Assembly: GCA_035528475.1 (NCBI GenBank)
Contig: DATKYO010000026.1
Span: forward strand, 1-24,063
DNA: 24,063 nucleotides
Origin: SD8 sp035528475
GTDB lineage: Archaea; Halobacteriota; Methanomicrobia; Methanomicrobiales; Methanospirillaceae
Direction: 5' to 3'
Shown: positions 1 through 6,946 of the stretch, piece by piece
How the letters are laid out: each line of letters begins with the position of its first letter
Numbering within the stretch: position 1 is the stretch's first letter
The notes under the pieces: generated by a model
Database searches by the model: none
What the model was told of the DNA's origin: nothing
The model's input: the letters and a program-made list of their open reading frames with translations, nothing else
Program-made: the position numbers and the translations under genes

Positions 1-1
1 G

Positions 2-106
2 GTTCCTACATCTCCAACACCCACCGAATCCCCCCTCTCGCCGGTTATCGCGGCAGGAGCAATCGGATTGATAATGATGGTGTATGCAGCATACAGGCGG
101 AATTAG
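2..106 (+). CDS. C-terminal end of a membrane-anchored surface protein (partial, 5' end outside window)
   Basis: An open frame runs from base 2 to a TAG at 104-106 and encodes 34 residues. It starts with a Pro/Thr/Ser-rich stretch (PTSPTPTESPLSP), followed by a hydrophobic helix of about 18 residues and a short basic tail (YRRN). This is the usual end of exported archaeal surface proteins: an exposed Thr/Pro linker, a membrane anchor and a cytoplasmic Arg/Lys stop-transfer signal. The protein encoded at 13666-14457 ends the same way. The ectodomain lies outside the window, so its function cannot be given. The next gene starts 54 nt downstream on the same strand and may be co-transcribed. Confidence 0.7.
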   Translation, partial: VPTSPTPTESPLSPVIAAGAIGLIMMVYAAYRRN

Positions 107-160
107 TCATGGTGGATTTAGACTGTAGATCCAGTTTTGAAGAGGTTCTCCGGTGGTTGT

Positions 161-1030
161 ATGGACGAAAGTAACCATTCCCCGGATGAACATATCCTGG
201 AAGCCATCGGCAGGTGCCGCATTGTGGTCAGGGATGGAAAAGTGGTGGAGGTGGGAGAGCCCTTAATCCGCCGGTGCCCTCTTGCCAGGCGGTTTGCAAG
301 ACCTGTGGATCCAATCACTCCTGAAGCCGTAAAAGCAAATATTGAACATCGTATCATGTCATTCGGTATGTGCACTCCTGACCGCAAGGTGGTGATGGAT
401 GGCGAGTTTGTCGGCTTTGGGGCTTCAGAAATGTTAAGTTACGGGCTTCGCAACCGGATGCTGGACTGTGCAGTTATTGCCGCCGAAGGAGCGGGAACGA
501 TTATTACTGCAAATCCTGGATTGGTGCAGGGAATAGGCGGCAGGATGTCCGGGCTTGTGTGTACAACCCCCATCCCGGAAATCATTTCCCGCATTGAGGA
601 GAACGGAGGCGACGTACTTGACCATTCCGGGGCTGTTATTGACCAGGTCAGGGGCGTAGCGAAAGCCCAGATGCTTGGATTTTCCTCCATCGGAGTCACT
701 GTCGCAACTGCCCACGATGCAGAAGCGATCAGGAAGATTGATCAAAAATCCTGCATCATTGCTGTCCATACTACAGGGATCACGCCTAATGAGGCGGAAA
801 GACTTGCCAGGTCGGCTGATATCATCACTGCCTGCGCTTCATCGGCAATCCGCGAAATTGCCAGCACCTATGCCCTTTTACAGGCAGGGTCATCCATCCC
901 TGTTTTTGCAGTGTCCCAGAAGGGAAAAGATCTCATCCTTGAGAAGGTGCGGACGGGAAAGGATCAGGTTGTTGTCATGGGGGCAAAACTCCCCTATTCG
1001 GGAGATAATTTCCCCGATCCCCTGATCTGA
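161..1030 (+). CDS. methanogenesis marker protein 8 (DUF2099 family)
   Basis: The protein has 289 residues from the ATG at 161. I recognise it as the DUF2099 / methanogenesis marker 8 family from the N-terminal pattern HILEAIGRCRIVVRDGKVVEVGEP, a cluster of conserved residues around RRCPLARRF, and the Gly-rich core GFGASEMLSYGLRNRMLDCA. The family occurs across methanogens, which is why it serves as a marker, but its biochemical role is not established. I see no membrane segment, so it should be cytoplasmic. An upstream TTG at 137 would add eight residues. I prefer ATG 161 because a GGTGG lies 4 nt before it and family members begin close to this point. A T-rich stretch follows the stop. Confidence 0.85.
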   Translation: MDESNHSPDEHILEAIGRCRIVVRDGKVVEVGEPLIRRCPLARRFARPVDPITPEAVKANIEHRIMSFGMCTPDRKVVMDGEFVGFGASEMLSYGLRNRMLDCAVIAAEGAGTIITANPGLVQGIGGRMSGLVCTTPIPEIISRIEENGGDVLDHSGAVIDQVRGVAKAQMLGFSSIGVTVATAHDAEAIRKIDQKSCIIAVHTTGITPNEAERLARSADIITACASSAIREIASTYALLQAGSSIPVFAVSQKGKDLILEKVRTGKDQVVVMGAKLPYSGDNFPDPLI

Positions 1031-1041
1031 TACAGGATTAA

Positions 1042-1063
1042 TACTTTTTTATCAATATTTTTA
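1042..1063 (+). terminator. T-rich terminator after marker 8 gene
   Basis: Two T runs (six and five T) lie 12-33 nt after the stop codon of the marker 8 gene. Archaeal RNA polymerase terminates on such T tracts without needing a hairpin. The assignment rests on composition and position only. Confidence 0.4.
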
Positions 1064-1147
1064 GGGCATGGGGCCAAAAAAGACCGGATTTTCGCGATTA
1101 GAACGTCCACTGAATGGCTACACAATCAGACATCAAGAAGAATTGTA

Positions 1148-1232
1148 TGCGAGGGGAGGGATTTGAACCCACGAACACCTGCGTGACAGGCCCCTCAAGC
1201 CTGCGCCTTTGACCTGTCTCGGCAACCCTCGC
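1148..1232 (-). tRNA. tRNA-Leu (anticodon GAG)
   Basis: Read on the minus strand, this folds as a class II tRNA of 85 nt including the discriminator base. The acceptor stem GCGAGGG/CCCTCGC is perfect. The D-arm is GCC...GGTCAAAGGC, typical of Leu tRNAs. The anticodon stem CAGGC/GCCTG encloses the loop TTGAGGG, giving anticodon GAG. A 14-nt variable arm with a short CAC/GTG stem and the T-loop TTCAAAT follow. The discriminator is A (complement of 1148), as leucyl-tRNA synthetases expect. CCA is not encoded. The T-stem GTGGG/CCCTC has one U-U mismatch at the second pair. No intron is visible. Confidence 0.93.
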
Positions 1233-1260
1233 ATTGTGCTATAATACTGATGTCGTTTTG

Positions 1261-1269
1261 ATAAAATAA
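1261..1269 (-). promoter_or_regulatory. TATA-like box for tRNA-Leu
   Basis: On the minus strand TTATTTTAT is centred about 33 nt upstream of the mature tRNA 5' end. That would place transcription start roughly 6 nt before the tRNA, a usual archaeal geometry. Position and composition only. Confidence 0.4.
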
Positions 1270-1334
1270 TGTATCCATATGGATTTGCCCGGGATCGCTT
1301 CCCTGCCGGGGGTTGATCGTAAAGAACAGCGATG

Positions 1335-1339
1335 TATAT
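1335..1339 (+). promoter_or_regulatory. TATA-like box for the ACT-domain regulator gene
   Basis: TATAT within GATGTATATGTATTG is centred 30 nt before the ATG at 1367. This fits a leaderless or nearly leaderless mRNA, and no ribosome-binding motif precedes that ATG. Confidence 0.4.
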
Positions 1340-1366
1340 GTATTGCCCCGTCCAAATATCTTTCAT

Positions 1367-1867
1367 ATGTGGTCTGATATCATCCGCGAATTCTCTGATT
1401 CCCCTTCACAGAGCCGGGTGGTGAAATTTCTCCTTGAAAACGGGTTCGGGGTCAATAGACAGGGACGTATTGTATGTAATGGAATAGAAATCCCCGCAAC
1501 GCAGGTGGCCAAGGCAATCGGCACCGACCGGAGGGTGGTTGACACGACTGCACGGCATATTCTCGGGCTTCCGCTTCATCGGGATATTTTCATGAATATG
1601 CGGGCAACACCCGATTTAAGCCAGGTCGCCGATTCAATGGGTCTCTCTGTGATGACGATCATTCCAAAAAATGCAATGGAGAAGGGAATTGTGGGTTCTG
1701 CGGTCAGGGTGATTGTTGAGAACGACCTGAATATCCGGCAGATCTTTGTTACTGATCCGCACCTGTCCGCCGAACCCAAGCTGGTTATTATCACCGATGA
1801 GGGGTTCCCGCCGGAAGTTATCGAAGGTATCAGAAAGCTGCAGCAGGTAAAACGGGTAATCCTCTGA
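1367..1867 (+). CDS. predicted regulator of amino acid metabolism with ACT domain (COG2150 type)
   Basis: The protein has 166 residues from ATG 1367. The N-terminal half (about residues 10-70) looks like a helix-turn-helix region: SPSQSRVVKFLLENGFGVN, then a sequence reading ATQVAKAIGTDRRVVDTTAR. The C-terminal half (about 92-166) has the spacing of an ACT domain, a small ligand-binding fold that often senses amino acids. The architecture matches the archaeal COG2150 family, annotated as a predicted regulator of amino acid metabolism; ligand and targets are unknown. The frame stays open to a TTG at 1313, but the sequence between is poor in family-like residues. The MWSDII start with a TATA box 30 nt upstream is the better choice. 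Confidence 0.75.
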   Translation: MWSDIIREFSDSPSQSRVVKFLLENGFGVNRQGRIVCNGIEIPATQVAKAIGTDRRVVDTTARHILGLPLHRDIFMNMRATPDLSQVADSMGLSVMTIIPKNAMEKGIVGSAVRVIVENDLNIRQIFVTDPHLSAEPKLVIITDEGFPPEVIEGIRKLQQVKRVIL

Positions 1868-1878
1868 TAACCCGCTTA

Positions 1879-2376
1879 TCAGGCCCACTGCTCCATTTCC
1901 AGCCATAGATGATACATACGCATTTTTACACGTCTGGGAAGGGAAACAGAACTCATCAGTCGATTAAATATGGAGATCCTGGTTTTTCCCCGTACGAGAT
2001 TATCTGCGTTGGCCACGATCTTCTCCTCAAGAGATGCCGGGAAACAGTCGATAGGCAGGAGTCTTTCAATGCTGCATTCATCTGCAGTAAGACCGGCCCC
2101 GATATGCCGCTCAACGATCCGGGCCAGAGATTCGGGCAGACCCAGTTCCCTGCAAATCTGTCCTCCCGCCTGGGCATGTGCAAGAGAATGTGTGCGCCCT
2201 CTTCCGATATCATGAAGAAGGGCCGCTTGATGTACAAGGGCAGTATCGGCAATGTCCATCCGGGCAGCATATTCATCGGCCAGAAGAGTAACCGCGTGGC
2301 AATGATTAATTACCCCCGGAGTACAGCCGGCCCGGTGAAGAATGGTATACATGGAGAGGTCATCGGCCTTACGCAT
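1879..2376 (-). CDS. HD-domain (HDIG type) metal-dependent phosphohydrolase
   Basis: The protein has 165 residues. The HD superfamily signature is complete: His25 or His27 in NHCHAV, His55-Asp56 in LLHDIGRGRTHS, further histidines at 63, 67 and 91, and Asp125 in VANADNLV. This matches the compact archaeal HDIG family (TIGR00295-like). HD proteins hydrolyse phosphate esters of nucleotides or related compounds; the substrate here is unknown. The start ATG at 2376 overlaps the last 8 nt of tfe, so the gene is the last of a five-gene minus-strand operon. The upstream partners (TFE, ATP-grasp, aTrm56) suggest a housekeeping role. The stop lies 11 nt from the stop of the convergent ACT-domain gene. 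Confidence 0.82.
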   Translation of the reverse strand: MRKADDLSMYTILHRAGCTPGVINHCHAVTLLADEYAARMDIADTALVHQAALLHDIGRGRTHSLAHAQAGGQICRELGLPESLARIVERHIGAGLTADECSIERLLPIDCFPASLEEKIVANADNLVRGKTRISIFNRLMSSVSLPRRVKMRMYHLWLEMEQWA

Positions 2377-2881
2377 GACCCAGGGTCTCTTTGATGGTTT
2401 TTATACGTTTTTTAAGTGCTTTAAGAAGTATTTCATTATCGAAATGTTCCATGGCCTGATCACATGAAGGGCACAAAAAATTATCATCCATTGCCTGGTT
2501 GAATGTGGAGAGGATGCCGCAGGTTTTACAGATATAGAAATCGTTTTCCTCCTCAAACCGCTCTCTGGCCTCAAGTTTTTCAAGTATATCATTCATTTCC
2601 TCTGAAATTACATCATAAATCTGGTCAATACGCAGGTGCCAGAGATATGTGAGCCAGCCTGTTTCGTTATTTTTTATCCGCCGGTATTCTGCAAGCCTTT
2701 TTTCATACAAGGTGTAGAGTGTATGCCTGACTGAATTGAGGTTTATCGTTGTCTGTGCCGCAAGATCCTCGTCGCTGTATTCACCATCATTCGGGAACTT
2801 TTCCAGGAGAGAAAGGCCTTCTTCGCCAATCAGCCTTAATAAATATGCCCGAATCGCCGGATTTGTCAGAATGTCATCCAT
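2369..2881 (-). CDS. tfe: transcription factor E (TFIIE alpha homologue)
   Basis: The protein has 170 residues from ATG 2881. Residues 1-80 form the extended winged helix (LLTNPAIRAYL-like start, DLAAQTTINLNSVRHTLYTLYEKRLAEYRR). An acidic coiled-coil linker follows (about 86-112), then a zinc ribbon with Cys118, Cys121, Cys137 and Cys140. TFE helps open promoter DNA and stabilises the initiation complex with TBP, TFB and RNA polymerase. The frame extends to a GTG at 2893, but GGGGTGAT sits 8 nt before ATG 2881, and the family begins right before the LTNPAIRAYL block, so I use 2881. That ribosome site overlaps the stop of the upstream ATP-grasp gene, which implies translational coupling. Confidence 0.93.
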   Translation of the reverse strand: MDDILTNPAIRAYLLRLIGEEGLSLLEKFPNDGEYSDEDLAAQTTINLNSVRHTLYTLYEKRLAEYRRIKNNETGWLTYLWHLRIDQIYDVISEEMNDILEKLEARERFEEENDFYICKTCGILSTFNQAMDDNFLCPSCDQAMEHFDNEILLKALKKRIKTIKETLGHA

Positions 2882-2889
2882 GGGAACCA

Positions 2890-3966
2890 TCACCCCATAT
2901 ATTGTCGGACGAGTCTATTATGCTTATCCAGCATGGCAAGTGCCGCGTCCTTGCTTGCACCCCATCCGTACACACTTATCACCGCCTGGCCCTCCTCCAT
3001 TTCGGTATTCGGCCAGGGTATATCGGCGACCAGCGGATGCAGGGCGCATAGATCTGCCCTAACCGTCATATCGCGTTCTGCAAAAAGAATTCTCCGGGCA
3101 GCATAATGCAGCGGTGGGGGGATGTGGGGAGGCAGTTTTCCATGGCAGGCGTCTAAATGGCACGAAAAGAGGTTACGGCCGGTTGACATCTCAACCGTGT
3201 CAAGTGTGGCCTGAAATCGTGGATTGATCTCGATGGCCCAGACTTCATTGCTATCTGCCATGAAATCAACCCCTACTGTACCTTTACACCCGCTAGCAGC
3301 GGCAATTGTCTCTGCATACCTGATCATCGCCGCGTTCGCAGGGCTGTCAGATGGGGTAACAGATCCCGAGAAACCGAATGCGGTCTCACCGTTACCCCGC
3401 AGGAATTGCTCGTTTACTGCTATCGCCCTGGCTCTGGCTCCATCTGCGAGACAGCATACCGAAGAAGGAAGCCCTTTTACCAGGGCCTGGGAAATATATG
3501 GCGGATTGTCGAACCGCTCCTCCCAAAGTTCCTTCTCTTCTCTGTTGTGCACAACCTGGTTTCTCCAGCCGCCCGCCCCGGTCCTGGGCTTTACCATTGC
3601 AGGGTAGACATCATCAGGGAGAATTTGCGGTGTCGGGATTTCCAGGCCTTCAAAAAATTTCTGTATTTCCAGTTTATCCAGATATTTTTTTGCCTGTTCA
3701 GGGGAAGTCCCGCAGATGGGTATTCCCGACTTCAGGGACTCGGCTCCTGAAGTCACAATTATCAGGTCAATCCGATGGCGCAAGCACATTTCTTCCACCG
3801 CAACCGGCAGTTCCCCGAGTTCCTCAAACCTGATCCGGTCACGGGTATACCATGCAAGATCCTGGTCACAGAAGTGGTCTATTGCATATACCTCAAATCC
3901 CGCCTGAAATGCCGATTTTGCTACATGGCGCGTGGAAAAACCTACTACCAGCACACTCCGGTTCAT
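2890..3966 (-). CDS. ATP-grasp superfamily protein (COG2232-like predicted carboligase)
   Basis: The protein has 358 residues. The order of elements is that of ATP-grasp enzymes. An N-terminal Rossmann-like part comes first (SVLVVGFSTRHVAKSAFQAGF, residues 4-24). Next is a phosphate-binding region around Lys126 (MVKPRTGAGGWRN). The metal and ATP ligands lie in GTVGVDF (229-235) and WAIEINPRFQATL (244-256). ATP-grasp enzymes join a carboxylate to an amine or thiol through an acyl phosphate. The match is to the archaeal COG2232 group, for which I know no proven substrate. The start ATG overlaps the stop of trm56 by 4 nt, and the stop is embedded in the tfe ribosome site, placing it firmly in the operon. 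Confidence 0.82.
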   Translation of the reverse strand: MNRSVLVVGFSTRHVAKSAFQAGFEVYAIDHFCDQDLAWYTRDRIRFEELGELPVAVEEMCLRHRIDLIIVTSGAESLKSGIPICGTSPEQAKKYLDKLEIQKFFEGLEIPTPQILPDDVYPAMVKPRTGAGGWRNQVVHNREEKELWEERFDNPPYISQALVKGLPSSVCCLADGARARAIAVNEQFLRGNGETAFGFSGSVTPSDSPANAAMIRYAETIAAASGCKGTVGVDFMADSNEVWAIEINPRFQATLDTVEMSTGRNLFSCHLDACHGKLPPHIPPPLHYAARRILFAERDMTVRADLCALHPLVADIPWPNTEMEEGQAVISVYGWGASKDAALAMLDKHNRLVRQYMG

Positions 3967-4487
3967 AGATCTTCCGTAATTTTTGCATCGCGGCTGGGAA
4001 TTATTTTCATCCGGCCTCCCTCAAATTTCAAATTTAATTCCTTTCCTTTAAAAATCCTGTCAAGAAAAACTGCGAGGCTGGATATTTCGGAATGTGGCTG
4101 CGAAGTTATTGATATATTATAATCGGCGATACCGAACACTTCTCCTGGTACTTTCTCGGCTCCCACCACTACCATGATCTTTGGAAATGTGCGAAGCTTC
4201 TCTTCATGATCGACTAAGCTTTCTCCGTACATAGTGAGATGGACGACAATCCCCCCATCATCTTTCCATCGCTGCATGCAGTGCCGCCATTTGATGCCAT
4301 CCCTGATGAAAAATTCGCCTCCCCACCGGTGTACCACATCACGAATGCTCCTTACCACCCCACGGTCTTCACCGGCCAGGTACATGCCGCGTGCCCCCAG
4401 AGCCCGTGAGGTAAGTCCTACATGGGTTGTAACACGCTGGTCACGTTCAGGCCTGTGGCCTATTCGCAAAACAACAATATCAGTCAT
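3963..4487 (-). CDS. tRNA (cytidine(56)-2'-O)-methyltransferase, aTrm56
   Basis: The protein has 174 residues. It matches the archaeal aTrm56 family (COG1303, SPOUT superfamily) from end to end: N-terminal VVLRIGHRPERDQRVTTHV, then HLTMYG (83-88), the knot segment VVVGAEKVPGEVFG (107-119) and NISITSQPHSEISSLAVFLDR (124-144). The enzyme methylates the 2'-OH of C56 in the T-loop of tRNA using S-adenosylmethionine, and the trefoil knot binds the cofactor. The start overlaps the upstream winged-helix gene by 8 nt, and the stop overlaps the ATP-grasp start by 4 nt. The length is normal and the key motifs are intact. Confidence 0.93.
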   Translation of the reverse strand: MTDIVVLRIGHRPERDQRVTTHVGLTSRALGARGMYLAGEDRGVVRSIRDVVHRWGGEFFIRDGIKWRHCMQRWKDDGGIVVHLTMYGESLVDHEEKLRTFPKIMVVVGAEKVPGEVFGIADYNISITSQPHSEISSLAVFLDRIFKGKELNLKFEGGRMKIIPSRDAKITEDL

Positions 4488-4770
4488 CTTTTGGTCCCGA
4501 GTCGAATTTCACCTTTATTACGCCATTTTCAATAAGAAAACGACATTTTTTATCGTATTTTGCCTGGCAGCGCAGAATCATCTCCTGGATAGACACGATC
4601 CTGAATCCATCGTCTTTTCTCTCTAAAAGATTGGCGGAAAAGAGCCTCTGCAGCGAGGCACGGATTTCATCCTGTGAGGCATTTGAATGGAATGACAGAT
4701 CCTCCTCTCCAATATCGGGGTTCCTGAGAAGGAGGTGGTATATCATCCAGTCCAGATCTTCAGGTTTCAC
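4480..4770 (-). CDS. small winged-helix-like protein, first gene of the trm56-tfe operon
   Basis: The protein has 96 residues and starts with GTG at 4770. I do not recognise a named family. Residues 6-60 have the rhythm of a winged helix: DWMIYHLLLRNPDIGEEDL, a possible recognition helix SQDEIRASLQRLFSANLLERKDDGFRI, then a helical and strand tail. No zinc motif or membrane segment is present. A CATATATT box is centred 28 nt before the GTG, so the operon mRNA is probably leaderless here. The gene overlaps trm56 by 8 nt. It could regulate its own operon or be an accessory factor; that is inference from position only. Confidence 0.65.
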   Translation of the reverse strand: MKPEDLDWMIYHLLLRNPDIGEEDLSFHSNASQDEIRASLQRLFSANLLERKDDGFRIVSIQEMILRCQAKYDKKCRFLIENGVIKVKFDSGPKDD

Positions 4771-4794
4771 CTTAACACATTCCGCAGGGTTGGG

Positions 4795-4802
4795 AATATA
4801 TG
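4795..4802 (-). promoter_or_regulatory. TATA box of the winged-helix/trm56/ATP-grasp/tfe/HD operon
   Basis: CATATATT on the minus strand is centred 28 nt upstream of the GTG start at 4770. It sits in the 89-nt gap that separates this operon from the divergent gene starting at 4860. Confidence 0.5.
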
Positions 4803-4828
4803 TTTTGGCGGATAAAAGAGGCCAACGA

Positions 4829-4834
4829 TTATAT
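4829..4834 (+). promoter_or_regulatory. TATA-like box of the acidic unknown gene
   Basis: TTATAT within GATTATATGG is centred about 28 nt before the ATG at 4860. It supports that ATG over the in-frame ATGs at 4800 and 4833, one of which lies inside the box itself. Confidence 0.4.
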
Positions 4835-4859
4835 GGCTGCGAAAAAAAACCGAACCTCT

Positions 4860-5270
4860 ATGGAGAATGAGAATGAAGCGGTTCCATACCGGGTCCTTGG
4901 AGAGATCGCCGACCTTTTATTCGAAGAATGTGAGGAAGATGAATCTCTCCTGGCAGAGGCTCTCGATGGGCTGGATGTAAATATCCGCGATGAATTGCTG
5001 GTGTCAGATTTCCTCAATGCCTATCAGACTTTTTATTATTTTTTCCGGGAACATCCCGGCGATTTGGAGAAAGACCGCCTTATTCTCCAGCCTGCATCAG
5101 CCCTGATTGAAGGCCTGATCCTGGGAGAGATTGAGTTTCTCGAGGTAATCTTTCGTATTGAAGATCACCAGCCCGTGGTATCAGTCAGCGACGGAGAGGA
5201 GACCCTCGTGCATTACCGTGGTAAAGAGGCATACCGCCAGTCAATTCGGTTCATAGACGAGAATCTCTAA
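4860..5270 (+). CDS. acidic protein of unknown function
   Basis: The protein has 136 residues from ATG 4860. I do not recognise a family. The N-terminal half is strongly acidic and helical (residues 14-50 are rich in Glu, Asp and Leu). A Phe/Tyr patch reads AYQTFYYFFREHPGD. The C-terminal third looks like beta strands (FLEVIFRIEDHQPVVSVSDGEETLVHYRGKEAYR). No Cys or His metal motif, signal peptide or membrane segment is visible. In-frame ATGs at 4833 and 4800 would extend it by 9 or 20 residues; I chose 4860 from the TATA spacing. Its stop is 11 nt from the convergent UPF0280 gene. Codon use looks like that of its neighbours, so it is probably a real gene. Confidence 0.65.
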   Translation: MENENEAVPYRVLGEIADLLFEECEEDESLLAEALDGLDVNIRDELLVSDFLNAYQTFYYFFREHPGDLEKDRLILQPASALIEGLILGEIEFLEVIFRIEDHQPVVSVSDGEETLVHYRGKEAYRQSIRFIDENL

Positions 5271-5281
5271 ATTCGATTGGT

Positions 5282-5992
5282 TCAGAACAGGCCGCCGGTA
5301 ATGAGATCCTCATCCACATCTGCCCTTATTATCCTGGGGAGGCGCCCGTAGGAGATCGAAACTCCTCCCAAAATGATAAACACTCCTGTCACTCCTTTCA
5401 GGGGGAGATGCGTGAGAAGATCTCTCTCCTCAATGGTGATCCGGTTGCAGATCGAGGTGGCCCAGGCATCAGCGCACGCAGGGTTGGGTGAAAAAACCGT
5501 AACCGAATCCGCAATACCGAAAGAGAAAGAATGGCCAACCGTTGCAGAAGATGTGCAGATGCCGCATATTCCCTCCCCCGGAGGAATGGTGAAGGCCAGC
5601 CGGTTGCTTAATTCTGCATCCCCTGCATGGATCCCTACCCTGATTTCCCTGTCGGTGATAAATGCAATATCGCCGCCATTGTCGATGAGCCCGAAGGTTG
5701 CACCTGCTTTTACCATCTCCTCGACGCCCGCCCACGCAATGGCCGCTGCCACAGCAGCCATGGGGCCGACCCCGGCAAATTTGGCTGCCTCTGACATTCT
5801 CCTGACAGTTTGGAGATCTGTTTTGACTTCATAGGGTTCGAAGGTGAGAGCAAAGTAGGGGTCTTTGGCGATGTAATGTTCAACCTCCCTGCGTGCAACT
5901 ATCAATCCCTGGCGGGCCGCCTCCGAATGCTCTTCTGTGTCGGCCAGAATTGTGGCTATAGTCTCCCTCATTGTAAACCGTTTTCTAATCAT
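5282..5992 (-). CDS. UPF0280 family protein (ApbE-like superfamily, COG2122)
   Basis: The protein has 236 residues from ATG 5992. I recognise the UPF0280 family by IRKRFTMRETIATIL at the start, then PYFALTFEPYEV, GPMAAVAAAIAWAGVEEM, LIDNGGDIAF and CTSSATVGHSFSFGIADSVTVF. The last blocks resemble the FMN-transferase ApbE, but no activity of this archaeal family is known to me. No signal peptide is seen, so it is probably cytoplasmic. The frame continues to a GTG at 6010; ATG 5992 matches the family start, with ATG 5971 as a less likely alternative. A CATATAAA box near 6083 would give a leader of roughly 60 nt that is GC-rich and contains the repeated motif GGTGCGG. Confidence 0.82.
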   Translation of the reverse strand: MIRKRFTMRETIATILADTEEHSEAARQGLIVARREVEHYIAKDPYFALTFEPYEVKTDLQTVRRMSEAAKFAGVGPMAAVAAAIAWAGVEEMVKAGATFGLIDNGGDIAFITDREIRVGIHAGDAELSNRLAFTIPPGEGICGICTSSATVGHSFSFGIADSVTVFSPNPACADAWATSICNRITIEERDLLTHLPLKGVTGVFIILGGVSISYGRLPRIIRADVDEDLITGGLF

Positions 5993-6077
5993 CCCGGAAC
6001 TGCCCCGCACCGTGCCGCACCATGCCCTGTCCGGCCCCGGTTCTTGAAAGGATGATCTGACCGGATATGCAATAATC

Positions 6078-6088
6078 GTTTATATGGC
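6078..6088 (-). promoter_or_regulatory. probable TATA box of the UPF0280 gene
   Basis: CATATAAACG on the minus strand is the only good TATA element in the 164-nt gap between the divergent UPF0280 and 2H phosphoesterase genes. It would place transcription start near 6056. The same bases read TTTATATG on the plus strand and could act in that direction too. Confidence 0.35.
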
Positions 6089-6156
6089 AATGTCATTGAA
6101 CATACGGCGGACCGATTCATTAGCTATTTATCGGTTCAGGGAGAGGCTTTTGGTGA

Positions 6157-6819
6157 ATGGGGCTATTGGGAGGGCGCATGAGAGCCGGGAAGGCAAGACG
6201 GTGCGGGAACCATACAAAATCCCGGTTTATGGTCATGCTCATGATTGGGGCTAATGAATTTTCGGATCCCGGGAGGAATACTTTTGGATTGGTCATTCCG
6301 GGCACTTTAGGGCAAAGGCTACTTCATATTACACTTTATGGCCCCTTCACTCTGCGTGACGGCGATAATCCGGAACATGTCCTGAATAATATAGAATCCG
6401 CCGCACAACAATCCGGAACACTGCACTACCGTATTTCAGGACTCCTCCGGCTCAGGGGGAGAAAAGGTGCGGCGATCGCCCTGCGGGTGAATCCGTCTTC
6501 TGATCTTGAGGGGTACTATTGCAACCTTTCGGCCTCGCTTCTTCCCTTGTTAGGGAAAGGAACATGGATTGACCGTCGTCCCGGTCTTCGCCAGCTCCAT
6601 ATTACCCTTGCATTGAACTTAAAGACAGCCGAGGCTGACATGATATGGGAGAGGATAGCGGGAGAACACGCGATGCAATCAGTGCCAGGTACCTATGAGT
6701 CCGCGGGGATAGCCGTGTTCAGGAACGGGGCTTTGTGGAGAGAATATGATCTTGTTGGAATGTGCTGGCGTAACCGGGCTGAAATTTTTGAAATCCGCCG
6801 GCGCGAACGGGCACGTTGA
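6157..6819 (+). CDS. 2H phosphoesterase family protein (LigT / 2'-5' RNA ligase-like)
   Basis: The protein has 220 residues from ATG 6157. Two HxT motifs define the 2H superfamily: LLHITLYGPF (His57, Thr59) and QLHITLALNL (His148, Thr150), 91 residues apart. The tail with ALWREYDLVG resembles archaeal members of the family. These enzymes act on cyclic phosphates or 2'-5' bonds in RNA or nucleotides; the true substrate is unknown. The start is uncertain. ATG 6157 has a weak CTATTTATC box 28 nt upstream. ATG 6178 has GGGAGGG 3 nt upstream. ATG 6229 would begin right at the first beta strand. The first 20 residues are Arg/Gly-rich and not family-like, so a later start is possible. Confidence 0.75.
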   Translation: MGLLGGRMRAGKARRCGNHTKSRFMVMLMIGANEFSDPGRNTFGLVIPGTLGQRLLHITLYGPFTLRDGDNPEHVLNNIESAAQQSGTLHYRISGLLRLRGRKGAAIALRVNPSSDLEGYYCNLSASLLPLLGKGTWIDRRPGLRQLHITLALNLKTAEADMIWERIAGEHAMQSVPGTYESAGIAVFRNGALWREYDLVGMCWRNRAEIFEIRRRERAR

Positions 6820-6867
6820 TTCCGGATACCTGCTATTCACATTGCCGCAGCGGGACCAGGTCACGTG

Positions 6868-6945
6868 GCAGGATTCATGAAATATAATTTTCTTTGCATT
6901 TTACGGGATTTTTTCAGAAAATGAAAAGGGGTGTATTAGAAAAAA
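6868..6945. terminator. bidirectional T-rich terminators between convergent genes
   Basis: This is the gap between the 2H gene (plus) and the NIL-ferredoxin gene (minus). On the plus strand there are T runs around 6882-6917, the longest of six T. On the minus strand a run of seven T (A run at about 6939-6945) directly follows the ferredoxin gene stop. These fit archaeal intrinsic termination in both directions. Confidence 0.45.
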
Positions 6946-6946
6946 A

